A stretch of DNA of 64,000 bases from SG8-30 sp963695155 (GTDB lineage: Bacteria > Pseudomonadota > Gammaproteobacteria > Steroidobacterales > Steroidobacteraceae): positions 372,001 to 436,000 of the forward strand of contig CAVOGD010000003.1 in assembly GCA_963695155.1 (NCBI GenBank), read 5' to 3'. The notes under the pieces are model-generated. The model ran no database searches. It was not told the origin of the DNA and saw only the letters and a program-made list of their open reading frames with translations. Below, piece by piece: positions 8,858 through 20,494 of this stretch. The position numbers and the translations under genes were made by a program. Position 1 is the first letter of the stretch. Each line of letters opens with the position of its first letter.

Positions 8858-9745
8858 TCAGGTCTTGCGGACCCCGAGTGCGCGCAGGTACTCGGCAAAA
8901 TGCTCGCCGAATTCCGGATGCTCGAGGCCGTATTCGACGGTGGCCTGCAGGTAACCCAGCTTGCTGCCGCAATCGAAGCGCTTGCCGTCGAAGCGATAGG
9001 CATGCACGGATTCGTCGCCGAGCAGCGCCGCGATTGCGTCCGTCAGCTGGATCTCGCCGCCGGCGCCCCGCCCGATCTTCTCGAGCCGGTCGAACACGCC
9101 GGGCATCAGCAGGTAGCGGCCCACGATGCCCAGGTTGGACGGCGCAGCGGCCGGCTTGGGTTTCTCGACCATGCCGCGAATCCGCGCGACCTTGCCGTCG
9201 CCGCCGTCAGTCGCCACGATGCCGTAGCGGTCGGTCTCCCGCGCCGCCACCTGCTGTACGGCGATGACGCTGCCGCCGGTCGCGGCATGCACGTCCGCCA
9301 TCTGCTTCAGGACCGGCACCTCGGCGCGGATCAGGTCGTCGGCCAGGTGCACGAAGAACGGTTCATCGCCTACCACCGGTCGCGCACACAGCACGGCATG
9401 GCCGAGACCGAGCGGCGCGGGCTGGCGAATGTAGATGCAGGACGCCCAGCCCGGCAGGATCCCGCGCACGGTCTCGAGCAGCTCCTGCTTGCCCTGCGCA
9501 AGCAGGGCCGCCTCGAGTTCCGGGTCGGTATCGAAGTGATCCTCGATGGCCCGTTTGGAACTGCCGGTGATGAACACCAGTTTGCGGGCGCCCGCGGCCA
9601 GCGCCTCCTCGACCGCGTACTGGATGAGCGGCTTGTCGACGATCGGCAGCATCTCCTTGGGGCTGGCCTTGGTGGCCGGCAGGAAGCGCGTGCCGCGCCC
9701 GGCGACCGGGAATACTGCCGAACGGATCAGTGCGGAACCGGCCAC
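8858..9745 (-). CDS. galU: UTP--glucose-1-phosphate uridylyltransferase
   Basis: Makes UDP-glucose from UTP and glucose 1-phosphate, feeding lipopolysaccharide, exopolysaccharide and galactose metabolism. The nucleotidyltransferase signature AGRGTRFLPATKASPKEMLP is at the N-terminus, followed by DKPLIQYAVEEA, the HLADDLI metal/sugar region, VEKPKP, and DCGSKLGYLQA near the C-terminus. I choose the GTG at 9745, which has GGGAGG immediately upstream and gives 295 residues, the normal length; an ATG at 9769 is in frame but would swallow that ribosome site. The gene ends the minus-strand block that includes the comEA-like gene upstream. Confidence 0.95.
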   Translation of the reverse strand: MAGSALIRSAVFPVAGRGTRFLPATKASPKEMLPIVDKPLIQYAVEEALAAGARKLVFITGSSKRAIEDHFDTDPELEAALLAQGKQELLETVRGILPGWASCIYIRQPAPLGLGHAVLCARPVVGDEPFFVHLADDLIRAEVPVLKQMADVHAATGGSVIAVQQVAARETDRYGIVATDGGDGKVARIRGMVEKPKPAAAPSNLGIVGRYLLMPGVFDRLEKIGRGAGGEIQLTDAIAALLGDESVHAYRFDGKRFDCGSKLGYLQATVEYGLEHPEFGEHFAEYLRALGVRKT

Positions 9746-9838
9746 GTGACCTCCCGGACCTGGCGTCATGCCAGGTTCGATGATACCGGAGGATCGCCGC
9801 GCCGGCCCGCACCTCTCAAGCCGGTCCGGCCGCCGCCT

Positions 9839-10120
9839 TCAGTCCGCCCGCTTGGCGGCGTCGAAGCGCAGGTTGGCGCGGTTGCGCTCCACCGTCGCCT
9901 TGCCCACACCCTTTACTCGGGCCAGGTCGTCGGCACTCTTGAACGGCCCGTTCGCCTTGCGGTAGTTGACGATCGCCTCCGCCTTCGCCAGGCCGATCCC
10001 GTCGAGTTCCTTGGCGATGGTCTTGGCATCCGCCGTATTGACGTCGACGGGCCCGGCGAGGACGACCGGCGCGAACAGCATCGCGGCCAGCAAGGCCGCA
10101 CTCAATCCCTTGAGGTTCAT
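9839..10120 (-). CDS. ComEA-like helix-hairpin-helix protein
   Basis: 93 residues: a signal peptide (MNLKGLSAALLAAMLFAPVV, ending at ALA-G) and then a double helix-hairpin-helix DNA-binding unit, DVNTADAKTIAKELDGIGL followed by LARVKGVGKATVERN. This is the ComEA type, which in competent bacteria binds incoming double-stranded DNA at the outer face of the inner membrane. The ATG at 10120 is preceded by AAGGAG at 8-nt spacing, so the longer open frame from 10174 is not used. No other competence genes are in the window, and many gammaproteobacteria have stand-alone copies, so a transformation role is plausible but not shown. Confidence 0.85.
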   Translation of the reverse strand: MNLKGLSAALLAAMLFAPVVLAGPVDVNTADAKTIAKELDGIGLAKAEAIVNYRKANGPFKSADDLARVKGVGKATVERNRANLRFDAAKRAD

Positions 10121-10229
10121 CTGTTGAGTCTCCTTCTCACGCGCGCGGCGCCCATCGCCGCGCCCGACGTGCACGCTAGCGCGGCGCGACCCGGGGCGGG
10201 CCCCGCCTAACTCGCGCGAATGAAGAGAA

Positions 10230-11417
10230 TCAATGCTGTGTCTGGCTGGCGTCGAGCGCGGCCACCACGTCGAAGCGCGTCAGCGGCCGCTGGCTGTCCC
10301 AGGTCTCGCAGCCCGGGCACTGCCAGAAATGCCCCGTGCTGGAAAAGCCGCATTCGCTGCACCGGTAGCGGGGCGTCGCGGCGGCCAGCCGGCGCAGCAC
10401 CGCGCCCAGCTGTTCGACCGCCTGTGCGTCCAGCGTGGCCGGATCGCGGCCGAGCGCGCGGATCAGCCCGGCCAGCGTGTCGTCGGACTCGAGCATGCGG
10501 CGCACCAGCGCCTGCAGCGAGGGAAAGCGCAGCGCGTCGCTCACGATCGCCGCAAACGCCATCTCCGCCTCGCCGTCCGGGCGCGAGGCCACGACTTCCC
10601 GCACCAGCCGGTCGCCGTCCTCGCCCGCCGCACTGGCCAGCCTGGCCAGCCGCGGCAGCACCTCGACGATCAGGCCCGCGTCCTGCCCGACCACGCCGAT
10701 CAGCAGCCGCACCGCCAGCGCCGCGTCGCCCTGTTCGGCGGCGATGTCGGCGCGGATCAGCGCGCTGCGCGGGAAGTCCCGCTCGACGCCGCGGGCCCGC
10801 CGCAGCTCCCCGAGCGCCTCGTCGTGCCTGCCCAGCTGCCGCGCGGCTTCGGCCAGCTCGCAGCGATAATGCGCAATGGCCGTCTCCTGGCGCGGTCGCC
10901 CCACCTTGGCCAGTTGCTCGTGCAGGGTAATGGCGCGCGGCCAGTCGCGCTGCGTCTCGTAGATCCGGATCAGATGGCGCATGGCGGTCATGCGGTGGCC
11001 GCCCGCCTTGGCCAGGTCCTCGAGGATCTTCTCGGCCCGGTCCAGCAGGCCGGCGCGCAGGTAGTCCTGGGCGAGCGCATGCAGCGCCTGCTCGCGCTGC
11101 GCCGGCTCCAGCGCGGTCCGGTTGATGATGTTCTGGTGGATGCGGATGGCACGGTCCACCTCGCCGCGGCGCCGGTACAGGCTGCCGAGCGCAAAGTGCG
11201 TCTCCACCGTGTCGCCGTCCACCTCGGCCGCGCGCAGGAAGGCCTCCAGGGCGCGGTCCGGCTGTTCGTTGACGAGGAAATTGACGCCGGCCAGGTAGTT
11301 GCTGCGCAGGTTCTCCGCGCCGAGCGCCCCGGGACGAGGGCGCCGCGAGGCATAGAAGCCGATGGCCCCGGCCAGCAGCATGAGTCCGAGCAGCACCCAC
11401 GGGGACTCGATGCTCAT
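10230..11417 (-). CDS. lapB: Lipopolysaccharide assembly protein B
   Basis: 395 residues: one N-terminal transmembrane helix (WVLLGLMLLAGAIGFYASRR), then a TPR array through about residue 330, then a C-terminal rubredoxin-like zinc ribbon with Cys-x2-Cys and Cys-x2-Cys (YRCSECGF and WQCPGCETW). LapB (YciM) tethers LpxC to FtsH and so tunes lipopolysaccharide synthesis. It follows ihfB by 48 bp. In many gammaproteobacteria lapA lies between ihfB and lapB; there is no room for it here. Probable read-through from the rpsA-ihfB unit. Confidence 0.93.
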   Translation of the reverse strand: MSIESPWVLLGLMLLAGAIGFYASRRPRPGALGAENLRSNYLAGVNFLVNEQPDRALEAFLRAAEVDGDTVETHFALGSLYRRRGEVDRAIRIHQNIINRTALEPAQREQALHALAQDYLRAGLLDRAEKILEDLAKAGGHRMTAMRHLIRIYETQRDWPRAITLHEQLAKVGRPRQETAIAHYRCELAEAARQLGRHDEALGELRRARGVERDFPRSALIRADIAAEQGDAALAVRLLIGVVGQDAGLIVEVLPRLARLASAAGEDGDRLVREVVASRPDGEAEMAFAAIVSDALRFPSLQALVRRMLESDDTLAGLIRALGRDPATLDAQAVEQLGAVLRRLAAATPRYRCSECGFSSTGHFWQCPGCETWDSQRPLTRFDVVAALDASQTQH

Positions 11418-11465
11418 GCGCCTGTCATCCCGGTCCTGGCTGCCGCCACGGTACCCGGGCCCGGA

Positions 11466-11768
11466 TCAGTTGCGGATCGGGTGGGCCTGGCCTTCGTTGA
11501 CCCGCTCGCGCAGGTCCTTGCCGGGCTTGAAATGCGGCACGAACTTGCCGGCCAGGGCGACCGCTTCGCCGGTCTTCGGGTTGCGGCCCTGCCGCGGCGG
11601 CCGGAAGTGCAGCGAGAAGCTGCCGAACCCGCGGATCTCGATGCGCTGCCCGTTGGCCAGCGCGTCGCTCATGATCTCGAGCATCTGCTTGACGGCAAGC
11701 TCGATGTCCTTGGCCGGCAGGTGTTTCTGCTTGGCGGCGATGATCTCGATCAGTTCGGACTTGGTCAT
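11466..11768 (-). CDS. ihfB: Integration host factor subunit beta
   Basis: 100 residues of the HU/IHF fold, beginning MTKSELIEIIAAKQ, with the dimerisation helices, the signature GFGSFSLHFRPPRQGRNPKTG for the minor-groove-intercalating arm, and a C-terminal GKDLRERVN helix. Together with IhfA it bends DNA at specific sites. It is distinguished from HU by the start motif and by position directly downstream of rpsA, the classical ihfB locus. Confidence 0.95.
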   Translation of the reverse strand: MTKSELIEIIAAKQKHLPAKDIELAVKQMLEIMSDALANGQRIEIRGFGSFSLHFRPPRQGRNPKTGEAVALAGKFVPHFKPGKDLRERVNEGQAHPIRN

Positions 11769-11807
11769 GGAAGCGCCCGTATGGTCCTTGTCCTGCGTGC
11801 CGACACT

Positions 11808-11853
11808 TCAGGGACCGCACGACGCCGCCGCCCGGCGGCGTCGTGTGCCCTGA
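11808..11853. terminator. Long inverted repeat between rpsA and ihfB
   Basis: TCAGGG...CACGACGCCGCC pairs with GGCGGCGTCGTG...CCCTGA. The core is 11 bp perfect with a GCCC loop, extended by a second 6-bp arm. There is no T-run on either side, so it may act as a Rho-dependent or attenuating hairpin, or an mRNA 3' stabiliser, rather than a full intrinsic terminator. Confidence 0.5.
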
Positions 11854-11857
11854 CCGC

Positions 11858-13528
11858 TCACTGTCCCGAAATCTGCTCCTTCAGGAGGTCTCCCAGCGTC
11901 GTTCCGCCGGATGCGGAGTCGCCGCGGTACGCCTCGACGGCCTCGGCCTCCTCGTGGGCTTCCTTGGCCTTGATGGACAGCGTGATCGCGCGGCTCTTGC
12001 GGTCGACGCCGATGAAGCGCGCTTCGATTTCGTCGCCCACCTTGAGCACCGAGCGCGCGTCCTCGACGCGGTCGCGCGCCAGTTCCGACGCGCGCAGGCT
12101 GCCCTCGATGCCGTTGCCCAGGTCGAGAATGGCGCCGCGCGGGTCCACCTCCGTCACGATGCCCTTGACGATGCTGCCCTTCGGGTGCTCCGCCAGGTAG
12201 CCCGAGAACGGGTCCTTCGCCAGCTGCTTGATGCCCAGCGAAATGCGCTCGCGCTCGGGGTCGATGGACAGCACCAGCGCCTCCACTTCCTGGCCCTTCT
12301 GGTACTCGCGCACGGCCTCTTCGCCGGGGCGGTCCCAGGAAATGTCGGACAGGTGGACCAGGCCGTCGATGCCGCCCGTCAGGCCGATGAAGATGCCGAA
12401 GTCGGTGATGGACTTGATCTGGCCGCTGACGCGGTCGTTGCGGTTGAACGACTCGCCGAACTCACGCCACGGATTCGCCTTGCACTGCTTGAGGCCCAGC
12501 GAGATGCGCCGGCGGTCCTCGTCGATGTCGAGCACCATGACCTCGACTTCCTCGCCCAGATTGACGACCTTGGCCGGGTTCACGTTCTTGTTGGTCCAGT
12601 CCATTTCGGAGACGTGGACCAGGCCCTCGACGCCCTCCTCGATTTCGACGAAGCAGCCGTAGTCGGCGATGTTGGTCACCTTGCCGAACAGGCGGGTGTT
12701 GGGCGGGTAGCGCCGGCCGATGTTCTGCCACGGATCCGCGCCCAGCTGCTTGATGCCCAGCGACACCCGCTGCCGCTCGCGGTCGAACTTGAGGATGCGC
12801 ACGTCGATCTCGTCGCCGACCTTGACGACCTCGGACGGGTGCTTGACGCGCTTCCAGGCCATGTCCGTGATGTGCAGCAGGCCATCGATGCCGCCCAGGT
12901 CCACGAACGCGCCGTAGTCGGTGAGGTTCTTGACCACGCCCTTCACGGCATCGCCTTCCTGCAGGCTGTCCAGCAGGGCGGAACGCTCGGCGCTGTATTC
13001 CTGCTCCACGACGGCGCGGCGCGAGACCACGACGTTGTTGCGCTTCTGGTCGAGCTTGATGACCTTGAACTCGAGCGGCTTGCCCTCGAGGTAGGACGGG
13101 TCGCGCACCGGCCGCACGTCCACCAGGGACCCGGGCAGGAACGCGCGCACGTTCTCTATCTCGACCGTGAAGCCACCCTTGACGCGACCATTGATCACGC
13201 CGGTGATGATCTTGTCCGACTCGAATGCCGTCTCCAGCATGGTCCAGGTACGGGCCCGCTTGGCCTTCTCCCGGGACAGGCGCGTGGCCCCCGAGCCGTC
13301 CTCCACTGCGTCCAGGGCGACCTCGACCTGGTCGCCGACGGCCACCTCGATCTCGCCGCGTTCATTCTTGAACTGGTCTGTCGGGATGACCGCCTCGGAC
13401 TTGAGGCCGGCACTGACGATGACCACGTCCGGAGTGACGCTGACGACGGTGGCGGTGAGGATCTGGCCCGGCTTGATCTGCTGGCTGGCCAGGCTTTCTT
13501 CAAACAGTTCGGCGAAAGATTCAGTCAT
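11858..13528 (-). CDS. rpsA: 30S ribosomal protein S1
   Basis: 556 residues with six consecutive S1 (OB-fold) RNA-binding domains. Typical signatures recur: GFTVEIENVRAFLPGSLVD (domain 2), GAFVDLGGIDGLLHITDMAW (3), GCFVEIEEGVEGLVHVSEMDW (4), GIFIGLTGGIDGLVHLSDISW (5) and GAILDLGNGIEGSLRASEL (6). The domain 1 start MTESFAELFEESL is the usual N-terminus. S1 recruits mRNA to the 30S subunit. Gene order cmk-rpsA-ihfB is the standard one. The 130-bp gap to cmk probably carries the rpsA promoter and leader. Confidence 0.98.
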   Translation of the reverse strand: MTESFAELFEESLASQQIKPGQILTATVVSVTPDVVIVSAGLKSEAVIPTDQFKNERGEIEVAVGDQVEVALDAVEDGSGATRLSREKAKRARTWTMLETAFESDKIITGVINGRVKGGFTVEIENVRAFLPGSLVDVRPVRDPSYLEGKPLEFKVIKLDQKRNNVVVSRRAVVEQEYSAERSALLDSLQEGDAVKGVVKNLTDYGAFVDLGGIDGLLHITDMAWKRVKHPSEVVKVGDEIDVRILKFDRERQRVSLGIKQLGADPWQNIGRRYPPNTRLFGKVTNIADYGCFVEIEEGVEGLVHVSEMDWTNKNVNPAKVVNLGEEVEVMVLDIDEDRRRISLGLKQCKANPWREFGESFNRNDRVSGQIKSITDFGIFIGLTGGIDGLVHLSDISWDRPGEEAVREYQKGQEVEALVLSIDPERERISLGIKQLAKDPFSGYLAEHPKGSIVKGIVTEVDPRGAILDLGNGIEGSLRASELARDRVEDARSVLKVGDEIEARFIGVDRKSRAITLSIKAKEAHEEAEAVEAYRGDSASGGTTLGDLLKEQISGQ

Positions 13529-13658
13529 GTTGGTTGTTGATATCTGGGGCCGCGAGGCCCCGGTCCCGTGTGATCTGCCTCGTGGCGTCCCGCCACGCAG
13601 GGTTCCATTTGCAACGGCGCCCGGTCCCTGGGCCGCCGACCTGCCGGGCGAACCCGGC

Positions 13659-14348
13659 TCAATCCATCCGCTTTGCGCCGGGCAGGCGTTCCGCCGCCAG
13701 CTCCAGCACCCTGTTCACGACCGACTCGATGTCCATGGACGTCGTGTCCAGGACGATCGCATCCACGCAGGCTACGAGCGGCGCCACCTTGCGGGTCGCG
13801 TCGCGCCGGTCCCGCGCGGCTATCTCGGCGGAAAGGGCGGCGAGGTTAACACCTAATCCCTTTTCCTTCAACTGCTTATGGCGCCTCAGGGTCCTCTCGG
13901 CCGGGCTGGCCGTCAGGAACACTTTGAGTCCCGCATCCGGGAACACGACCGAGCCCATGTCGCGGCCGTCGGCCACCAGGCCGGGGGGTTGCATGAACCG
14001 CCGCTGGCGTACCAGCAGGGCCCGGCGCACGGCCGGCCAGGCGGCCACCCGCGACGCCGCAGCGCCGCTGTCCTCGCGGCGCAGCTCGCCGCTGACGTCG
14101 CCGCCCTCGAGCAGGACCCGCTCCTCCCCCCGCTCGTCCAGGCTGAACTGGATGTCCAGCGCGGCCGCCACGGCCGCGTGTCCCGCCTCGTCGGCGGGAT
14201 CCAGCCCGGCGCGGGCCCCGGCCAGTGCCACCAGGCGATACAGCGCCCCGCTGTCGAGCAGGTGCCAGCCCAGCGCCGCGGCCACGCGCCGGCTCACGGT
14301 GCCCTTGCCGGAACCGCTCGGACCGTCGATGGCGATGACCGGTATCAC
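13659..14348 (-). CDS. cmk: Cytidylate kinase
   Basis: 229 residues starting with a GTG. The P-loop GPSGSGKGT lies at residues 8-16, followed by LLDSGALYRL (CMP binding), a VADGRDMGSVVFPDA segment and SPAERTLRRHKQL in the LID. Phosphorylates CMP/dCMP. The start lies 4 bp from the aroA stop, so it is co-transcribed and probably coupled. Confidence 0.97.
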   Translation of the reverse strand: MIPVIAIDGPSGSGKGTVSRRVAAALGWHLLDSGALYRLVALAGARAGLDPADEAGHAAVAAALDIQFSLDERGEERVLLEGGDVSGELRREDSGAAASRVAAWPAVRRALLVRQRRFMQPPGLVADGRDMGSVVFPDAGLKVFLTASPAERTLRRHKQLKEKGLGVNLAALSAEIAARDRRDATRKVAPLVACVDAIVLDTTSMDIESVVNRVLELAAERLPGAKRMD

Positions 14349-14351
14349 GAC

Positions 14352-15671
14352 TCAGATCTCCTCGAGCACGTCGAGCCCGACGCTGCCGGCCGCCCCGGCG
14401 AAGCCCGGGAACGAGGTCTCGACATTGGCCACGTCGAGGATCCGCACCGGGCCGCCGGCCCGCGACGCGGCAACCGCAAAGGACATTGCTACCCGATGAT
14501 CGCCCCGGCTGTCCACCGTGCCGGGCGACAGGCCGCCGCCCCGGATACGCAGGCCGTCCGGCGCCACCTCGACCCGCGCACCGAGCGCCGCGAGGCCGGC
14601 CGCCATGGTGGCGATGCGGTCGGTTTCCTTGACGCGCAATTCCGCCGCGCCGCCCACCACGGTCTCCCCCTCGGCCAGCGCCGCCGCGATGAACAGCGCC
14701 GGCAACTCGTCGATGGTCCTGGGCACCAGCTCGCGCGGCAGCACGATCCCGCGCAGGGTAGCCGGCTGCACGACCAGGTCGGCCACCGGTTCGTCGCCCC
14801 ACGTGCGGCGGTTGGCGACCTCGATGTTCGCCCCCATCATGCCGAGCGCGTCCAGCAACCCGGTGCGGGTCGGGTTCACGCCGACATCCCTGAGGGTGAG
14901 CGGTGCCCGCCCCGCCAGCAGGCCGGCCACGATGAAGAACGCCGCCGACGAGAAGTCGCCCGGCACGTCCACCCGGCAACCCCTCAACGGGCCGGGACTC
15001 AACGAGACGGTGCCACCGCCGTAGCGGACCTGGGCGCCGAAAGCGCGCAGCAGGCGCTCGGTATGATCGCGTGTCACGGCGCGCTCGACGACTTCGGTGG
15101 CGCCACGCGCGCGCAGGCCGGCCAGCAGGATCGCCGACTTGACCTGTGCGCTCGGCACCTCGAGTTCGTGCCTGACCCCCCGTAGCGGCTGGCCGCCGCG
15201 GATGCGCAACGGCGGGCGGCCGTCCGCCGTGTCCACCACGGCGCCCATGCGGCGCAGCGGCTGCGCGACGCGTTCCATCGGGCGTTGCATGAGCGATTGG
15301 TCGCCGACCAGCACGGAATCGAAGGCCTGCCCGGCCAGCAGCCCGGCCAGCAGGCGCAGGCCGGTGCCGGCATTGCCGAGGTGCAGCTCGCCGGCCGGCG
15401 GCCGCAAGCCCTCCCGCCCCGCCCCGCTGACGACCACGGGCCCCGCGGCCGGGCAGTCTATGCCCACGCCCAGCGCACGCAGCGCCGCCAGCGTCGCCAG
15501 GCAATCCTCGCCCCGCAGGAAACCGTGAATCCGGGTGTCGCCTTCCGCCACGGCGCCCAGCAGCAGCGCGCGATGGGAGATCGACTTGTCGCCGGGGAGC
15601 GTGAGCTCACCGCCGACGCCCACGCCCGGCCGGGCGATCCAGGCGCGCGCCCCTGCGACCGCGGCGGTCAG
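14352..15671 (-). CDS. aroA: 3-phosphoshikimate 1-carboxyvinyltransferase (EPSP synthase)
   Basis: Penultimate step of the shikimate pathway. Signatures are LPGDKSISHRALLL near the N-terminus (PEP/S3P binding), LHLGNAGTGLRLLAGLLAG, DQSLMQRPMERV, and RVKETDRIATMAAGLAALGA near the C-terminus. The start is unclear. No ATG lies near; the family alignment wants about 20-27 residues before PGDKS, which fits a CTG at 15671 overlapping the pheA stop (CTGA). A GTG at 15623 would leave only nine residues before PGDKS. The open frame continues to 15800 inside pheA. The GDKS form (not GSKS) is the variant typical of the class II-like subgroup. Flanked by pheA and cmk as usual. Confidence 0.93.
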   Translation of the reverse strand: MTAAVAGARAWIARPGVGVGGELTLPGDKSISHRALLLGAVAEGDTRIHGFLRGEDCLATLAALRALGVGIDCPAAGPVVVSGAGREGLRPPAGELHLGNAGTGLRLLAGLLAGQAFDSVLVGDQSLMQRPMERVAQPLRRMGAVVDTADGRPPLRIRGGQPLRGVRHELEVPSAQVKSAILLAGLRARGATEVVERAVTRDHTERLLRAFGAQVRYGGGTVSLSPGPLRGCRVDVPGDFSSAAFFIVAGLLAGRAPLTLRDVGVNPTRTGLLDALGMMGANIEVANRRTWGDEPVADLVVQPATLRGIVLPRELVPRTIDELPALFIAAALAEGETVVGGAAELRVKETDRIATMAAGLAALGARVEVAPDGLRIRGGGLSPGTVDSRGDHRVAMSFAVAASRAGGPVRILDVANVETSFPGFAGAAGSVGLDVLEEI

Positions 15672-16816
15672 AGGATGGCCCTGGGGTAGGACCCGAGCAC
15701 GCGGAACAGCGAGGCGCGCCGCTTGAGCTCGGCGAGGGCGGCCGCCACCGGCGGCTCTTCCGCATGGCCCTCGATGTCTATGAAGAACACGTAATCCCAC
15801 TTGCGGCGGCGCGACGGTCGCGATTCGATACGCGTCATGCTGATGCCGTTCTTCGCGAGCGGTTCGAGCAGGCGGTGCAGGGCCCCGGGCGCGTCCGTGT
15901 GGCCGGCCGACACCAGCAGCGTCGTCTTGTCGCGCCCGCTGGGCCGGAAGGTCTGGCGGCCTGTCACCAGGAAGCGCGTGGTGTTGTCGTGCTGGTCCTC
16001 GATGCCGGCCACCAGCACGCCCAGGCCGTAGACCTCAGCCGCCGCCTGCGGCCCGATGGCGGCGCTGCCCTGCTCGTCGCGCGCCCGCCGCGCACCCTCC
16101 GCATTGCTCGCGACCGGCACGCGGTCGGCCAGCGGCAGGTGCTCGTCGAGCCAGTGCCGGCACTGCGCCAGCGACTGCTGGTGGGCGCAGACGCGCTGCA
16201 CGTCCTCCAGTGAACTCATGCGCCCCACCAGGAACTGGCGGATGCGCAACTCCACTTCGCCGCAGATGTGCAGGGGCGACAGCAGGAAGCGGTCCAGCGT
16301 GTGGGTGACCGTGCCCTCGGTCGAGTTCTCGATCGGCACGACCCCGAAATCCGCGGCCCCGGCCTCCACCTCGTGGAACACCTCCTCGATCGAGGGCAGC
16401 GCCAGGGCGCGCACCGAATGGCCAAACTGCTTGTAGACGGCCTGCTGGGTGAAGGTGCCCTCCGGGCCCAGAAACCCCACCTTGAGCGGCTCCTGCTGCG
16501 CCAGGCACGCGGACATGATCTCCCGGAACAGCCGCACGATTTCCTCGTCGCGCAGCGGTCCCTGGTTGCGCTCGAGCGCCTTGTGCAGCACTTCGGCCTC
16601 GCGCTCGGGCCGGTAGAAATCGACGGTGTGGCCGTCGCCATGCTTGGAAATGCCGACCTTCTGCGCGAGGCGGGCACGCTCGTTGAGCAGGGCCTGCAAC
16701 TGCGCGTCGATCTCGTCGATGCGCCGGCGGATGCCTTCCAGTTCCGGCGGGCCGGGCCGGGCCGGCGTGGCGGCGCGCGGGGCCTTGCGGGCGGGCGTTG
16801 GCTTCTTGCGGCTCAT
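15668..16816 (-). CDS. pheA: Bifunctional chorismate mutase / prephenate dehydratase (P-protein)
   Basis: 382 residues. Residues 24-110 are an AroQ chorismate mutase (IRRRIDEIDAQLQALLNERA, with KVGISKH and YRPEREAEV). Residues about 113-290 are the prephenate dehydratase domain (VGFLGPEGTFTQQAVYKQFG, VPIENSTEGTVTHTLD). Residues about 300-382 are an ACT domain for phenylalanine feedback (GALHRLLEPLAKNGISMTRI, ESRPSRRRKWDYVFFID). The start ATG overlaps the serC stop (ATGA). A roughly 20-residue basic Ala/Pro/Lys lead precedes the mutase domain, slightly longer than usual. Confidence 0.97.
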   Translation of the reverse strand: MSRKKPTPARKAPRAATPARPGPPELEGIRRRIDEIDAQLQALLNERARLAQKVGISKHGDGHTVDFYRPEREAEVLHKALERNQGPLRDEEIVRLFREIMSACLAQQEPLKVGFLGPEGTFTQQAVYKQFGHSVRALALPSIEEVFHEVEAGAADFGVVPIENSTEGTVTHTLDRFLLSPLHICGEVELRIRQFLVGRMSSLEDVQRVCAHQQSLAQCRHWLDEHLPLADRVPVASNAEGARRARDEQGSAAIGPQAAAEVYGLGVLVAGIEDQHDNTTRFLVTGRQTFRPSGRDKTTLLVSAGHTDAPGALHRLLEPLAKNGISMTRIESRPSRRRKWDYVFFIDIEGHAEEPPVAAALAELKRRASLFRVLGSYPRAIL

Positions 16817-17892
16817 GTGTGGCGCCGTTCGAAATCGGCCATGAACGCGACCAGTGCCTCGACCCCTTCCATCGGCATGGCGTTGTAGAGGCTCGCGCGC
16901 ATGCCACCGACCGTGCGGTGACCCTCGAGGTTCAGCAACCCTTCGCGGGCCGCCTCGCCGACGAACACCTTCTCCAGTTCCGGACGGTCGATGCTGAACG
17001 GCACGTTCATCCAGGACCGGCAGCCGGGGTCGATGTGGTTGTCGAACAGCTGGGACCTGTCTATCGCACCGTACAGCAGCTCGGCCTTCGCACGGTTGCG
17101 CTCCGCGACCGCCTTCAGGCCGCCCTGGCGCTTGAGCCACTGCAGCACCAGGCCCGCCACGTACCAGCTGAAGGTGGGCGGCGTGTTGAGCATGGACCCG
17201 GCCTCCGCCATGGCCCGGTAGTCGAAGACACTCGGCGTGCCCGGCCGCGCCTTGCCGAGCAGGTCGTCGCGCACGATGACGACCGTCAGCCCCGCCGGCC
17301 CGATGTTCTTCTGGGCGCCCGCGTAAATCAGGCCGAAACGTTCGACGGCGAGCGGCCGCGACAGCAGGGTGGAAGAAAAATCGCCCACCAGGGGTACGTC
17401 GCCCGTGTCCGGTATGTAGGGGAACTCCACGCCGCCGATGGTCTCGTTGGCGGTGTAGTGCACATAGGCCGCGCCCGGCGTGACGTGCAGCGACCTGCGG
17501 TCCGGCACGGTCGTGTAGCCGCCGGCCGCCTCGTCCGCGATGCGCTGGACCCGCAGGTAGCCCGCCGCCTCGTCCATCGCCCGCTGCGACCAGTACCCGG
17601 TGCACAGGTAGTCCGCGGTCGCCTCCGCGCCCGCCAGGTTCATCGGCACCGCTGAAAACTGCGCCGTGGCGCCGCCCTGCAGGAACAGGACCCGGAAATG
17701 CTGCGGGATGCCCAGCAGTTCGCGCAGGTCCGCCTCGGCCCCGTGCGCCACGCCCGTGAAGGAACTGCTGCGGTGGCTGATTTCCATCACCGACGCGCCG
17801 CCGCCACGCCAGTCGGTCAGTTCGTCCCGCACCTGCTCGAGCACCTCGAGCGGCAGCGTGGCGGGCCCCGACGAGAAGTTGTACGCGCGCAT
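16813..17892 (-). CDS. serC: Phosphoserine aminotransferase
   Basis: PLP enzyme that converts 3-phosphohydroxypyruvate to phosphoserine (and acts in pyridoxine synthesis). 359 residues from MRAYNFSSGPATLPLEVL. MEISHRSSSFTGV and FLQGGATAQFSAVPMNL bind PLP/phosphate, and the catalytic lysine is in YAGAQKNIGPAGLTVVI near residue 195. The C-terminal VGGMRASLYNAMPMEGV is typical. The ATG at 17892 is favoured because homology begins there; the frame is open to 18036 inside gyrA. Order gyrA-serC-pheA is conserved. Confidence 0.97.
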   Translation of the reverse strand: MRAYNFSSGPATLPLEVLEQVRDELTDWRGGGASVMEISHRSSSFTGVAHGAEADLRELLGIPQHFRVLFLQGGATAQFSAVPMNLAGAEATADYLCTGYWSQRAMDEAAGYLRVQRIADEAAGGYTTVPDRRSLHVTPGAAYVHYTANETIGGVEFPYIPDTGDVPLVGDFSSTLLSRPLAVERFGLIYAGAQKNIGPAGLTVVIVRDDLLGKARPGTPSVFDYRAMAEAGSMLNTPPTFSWYVAGLVLQWLKRQGGLKAVAERNRAKAELLYGAIDRSQLFDNHIDPGCRSWMNVPFSIDRPELEKVFVGEAAREGLLNLEGHRTVGGMRASLYNAMPMEGVEALVAFMADFERRHT

Positions 17893-17938
17893 GGTCGTGC
17901 CGTTGTGCCCTACCTGCTGCCCACGCCGCGAGCCGAGG

Positions 17939-20494
<2,556 letters not shown>

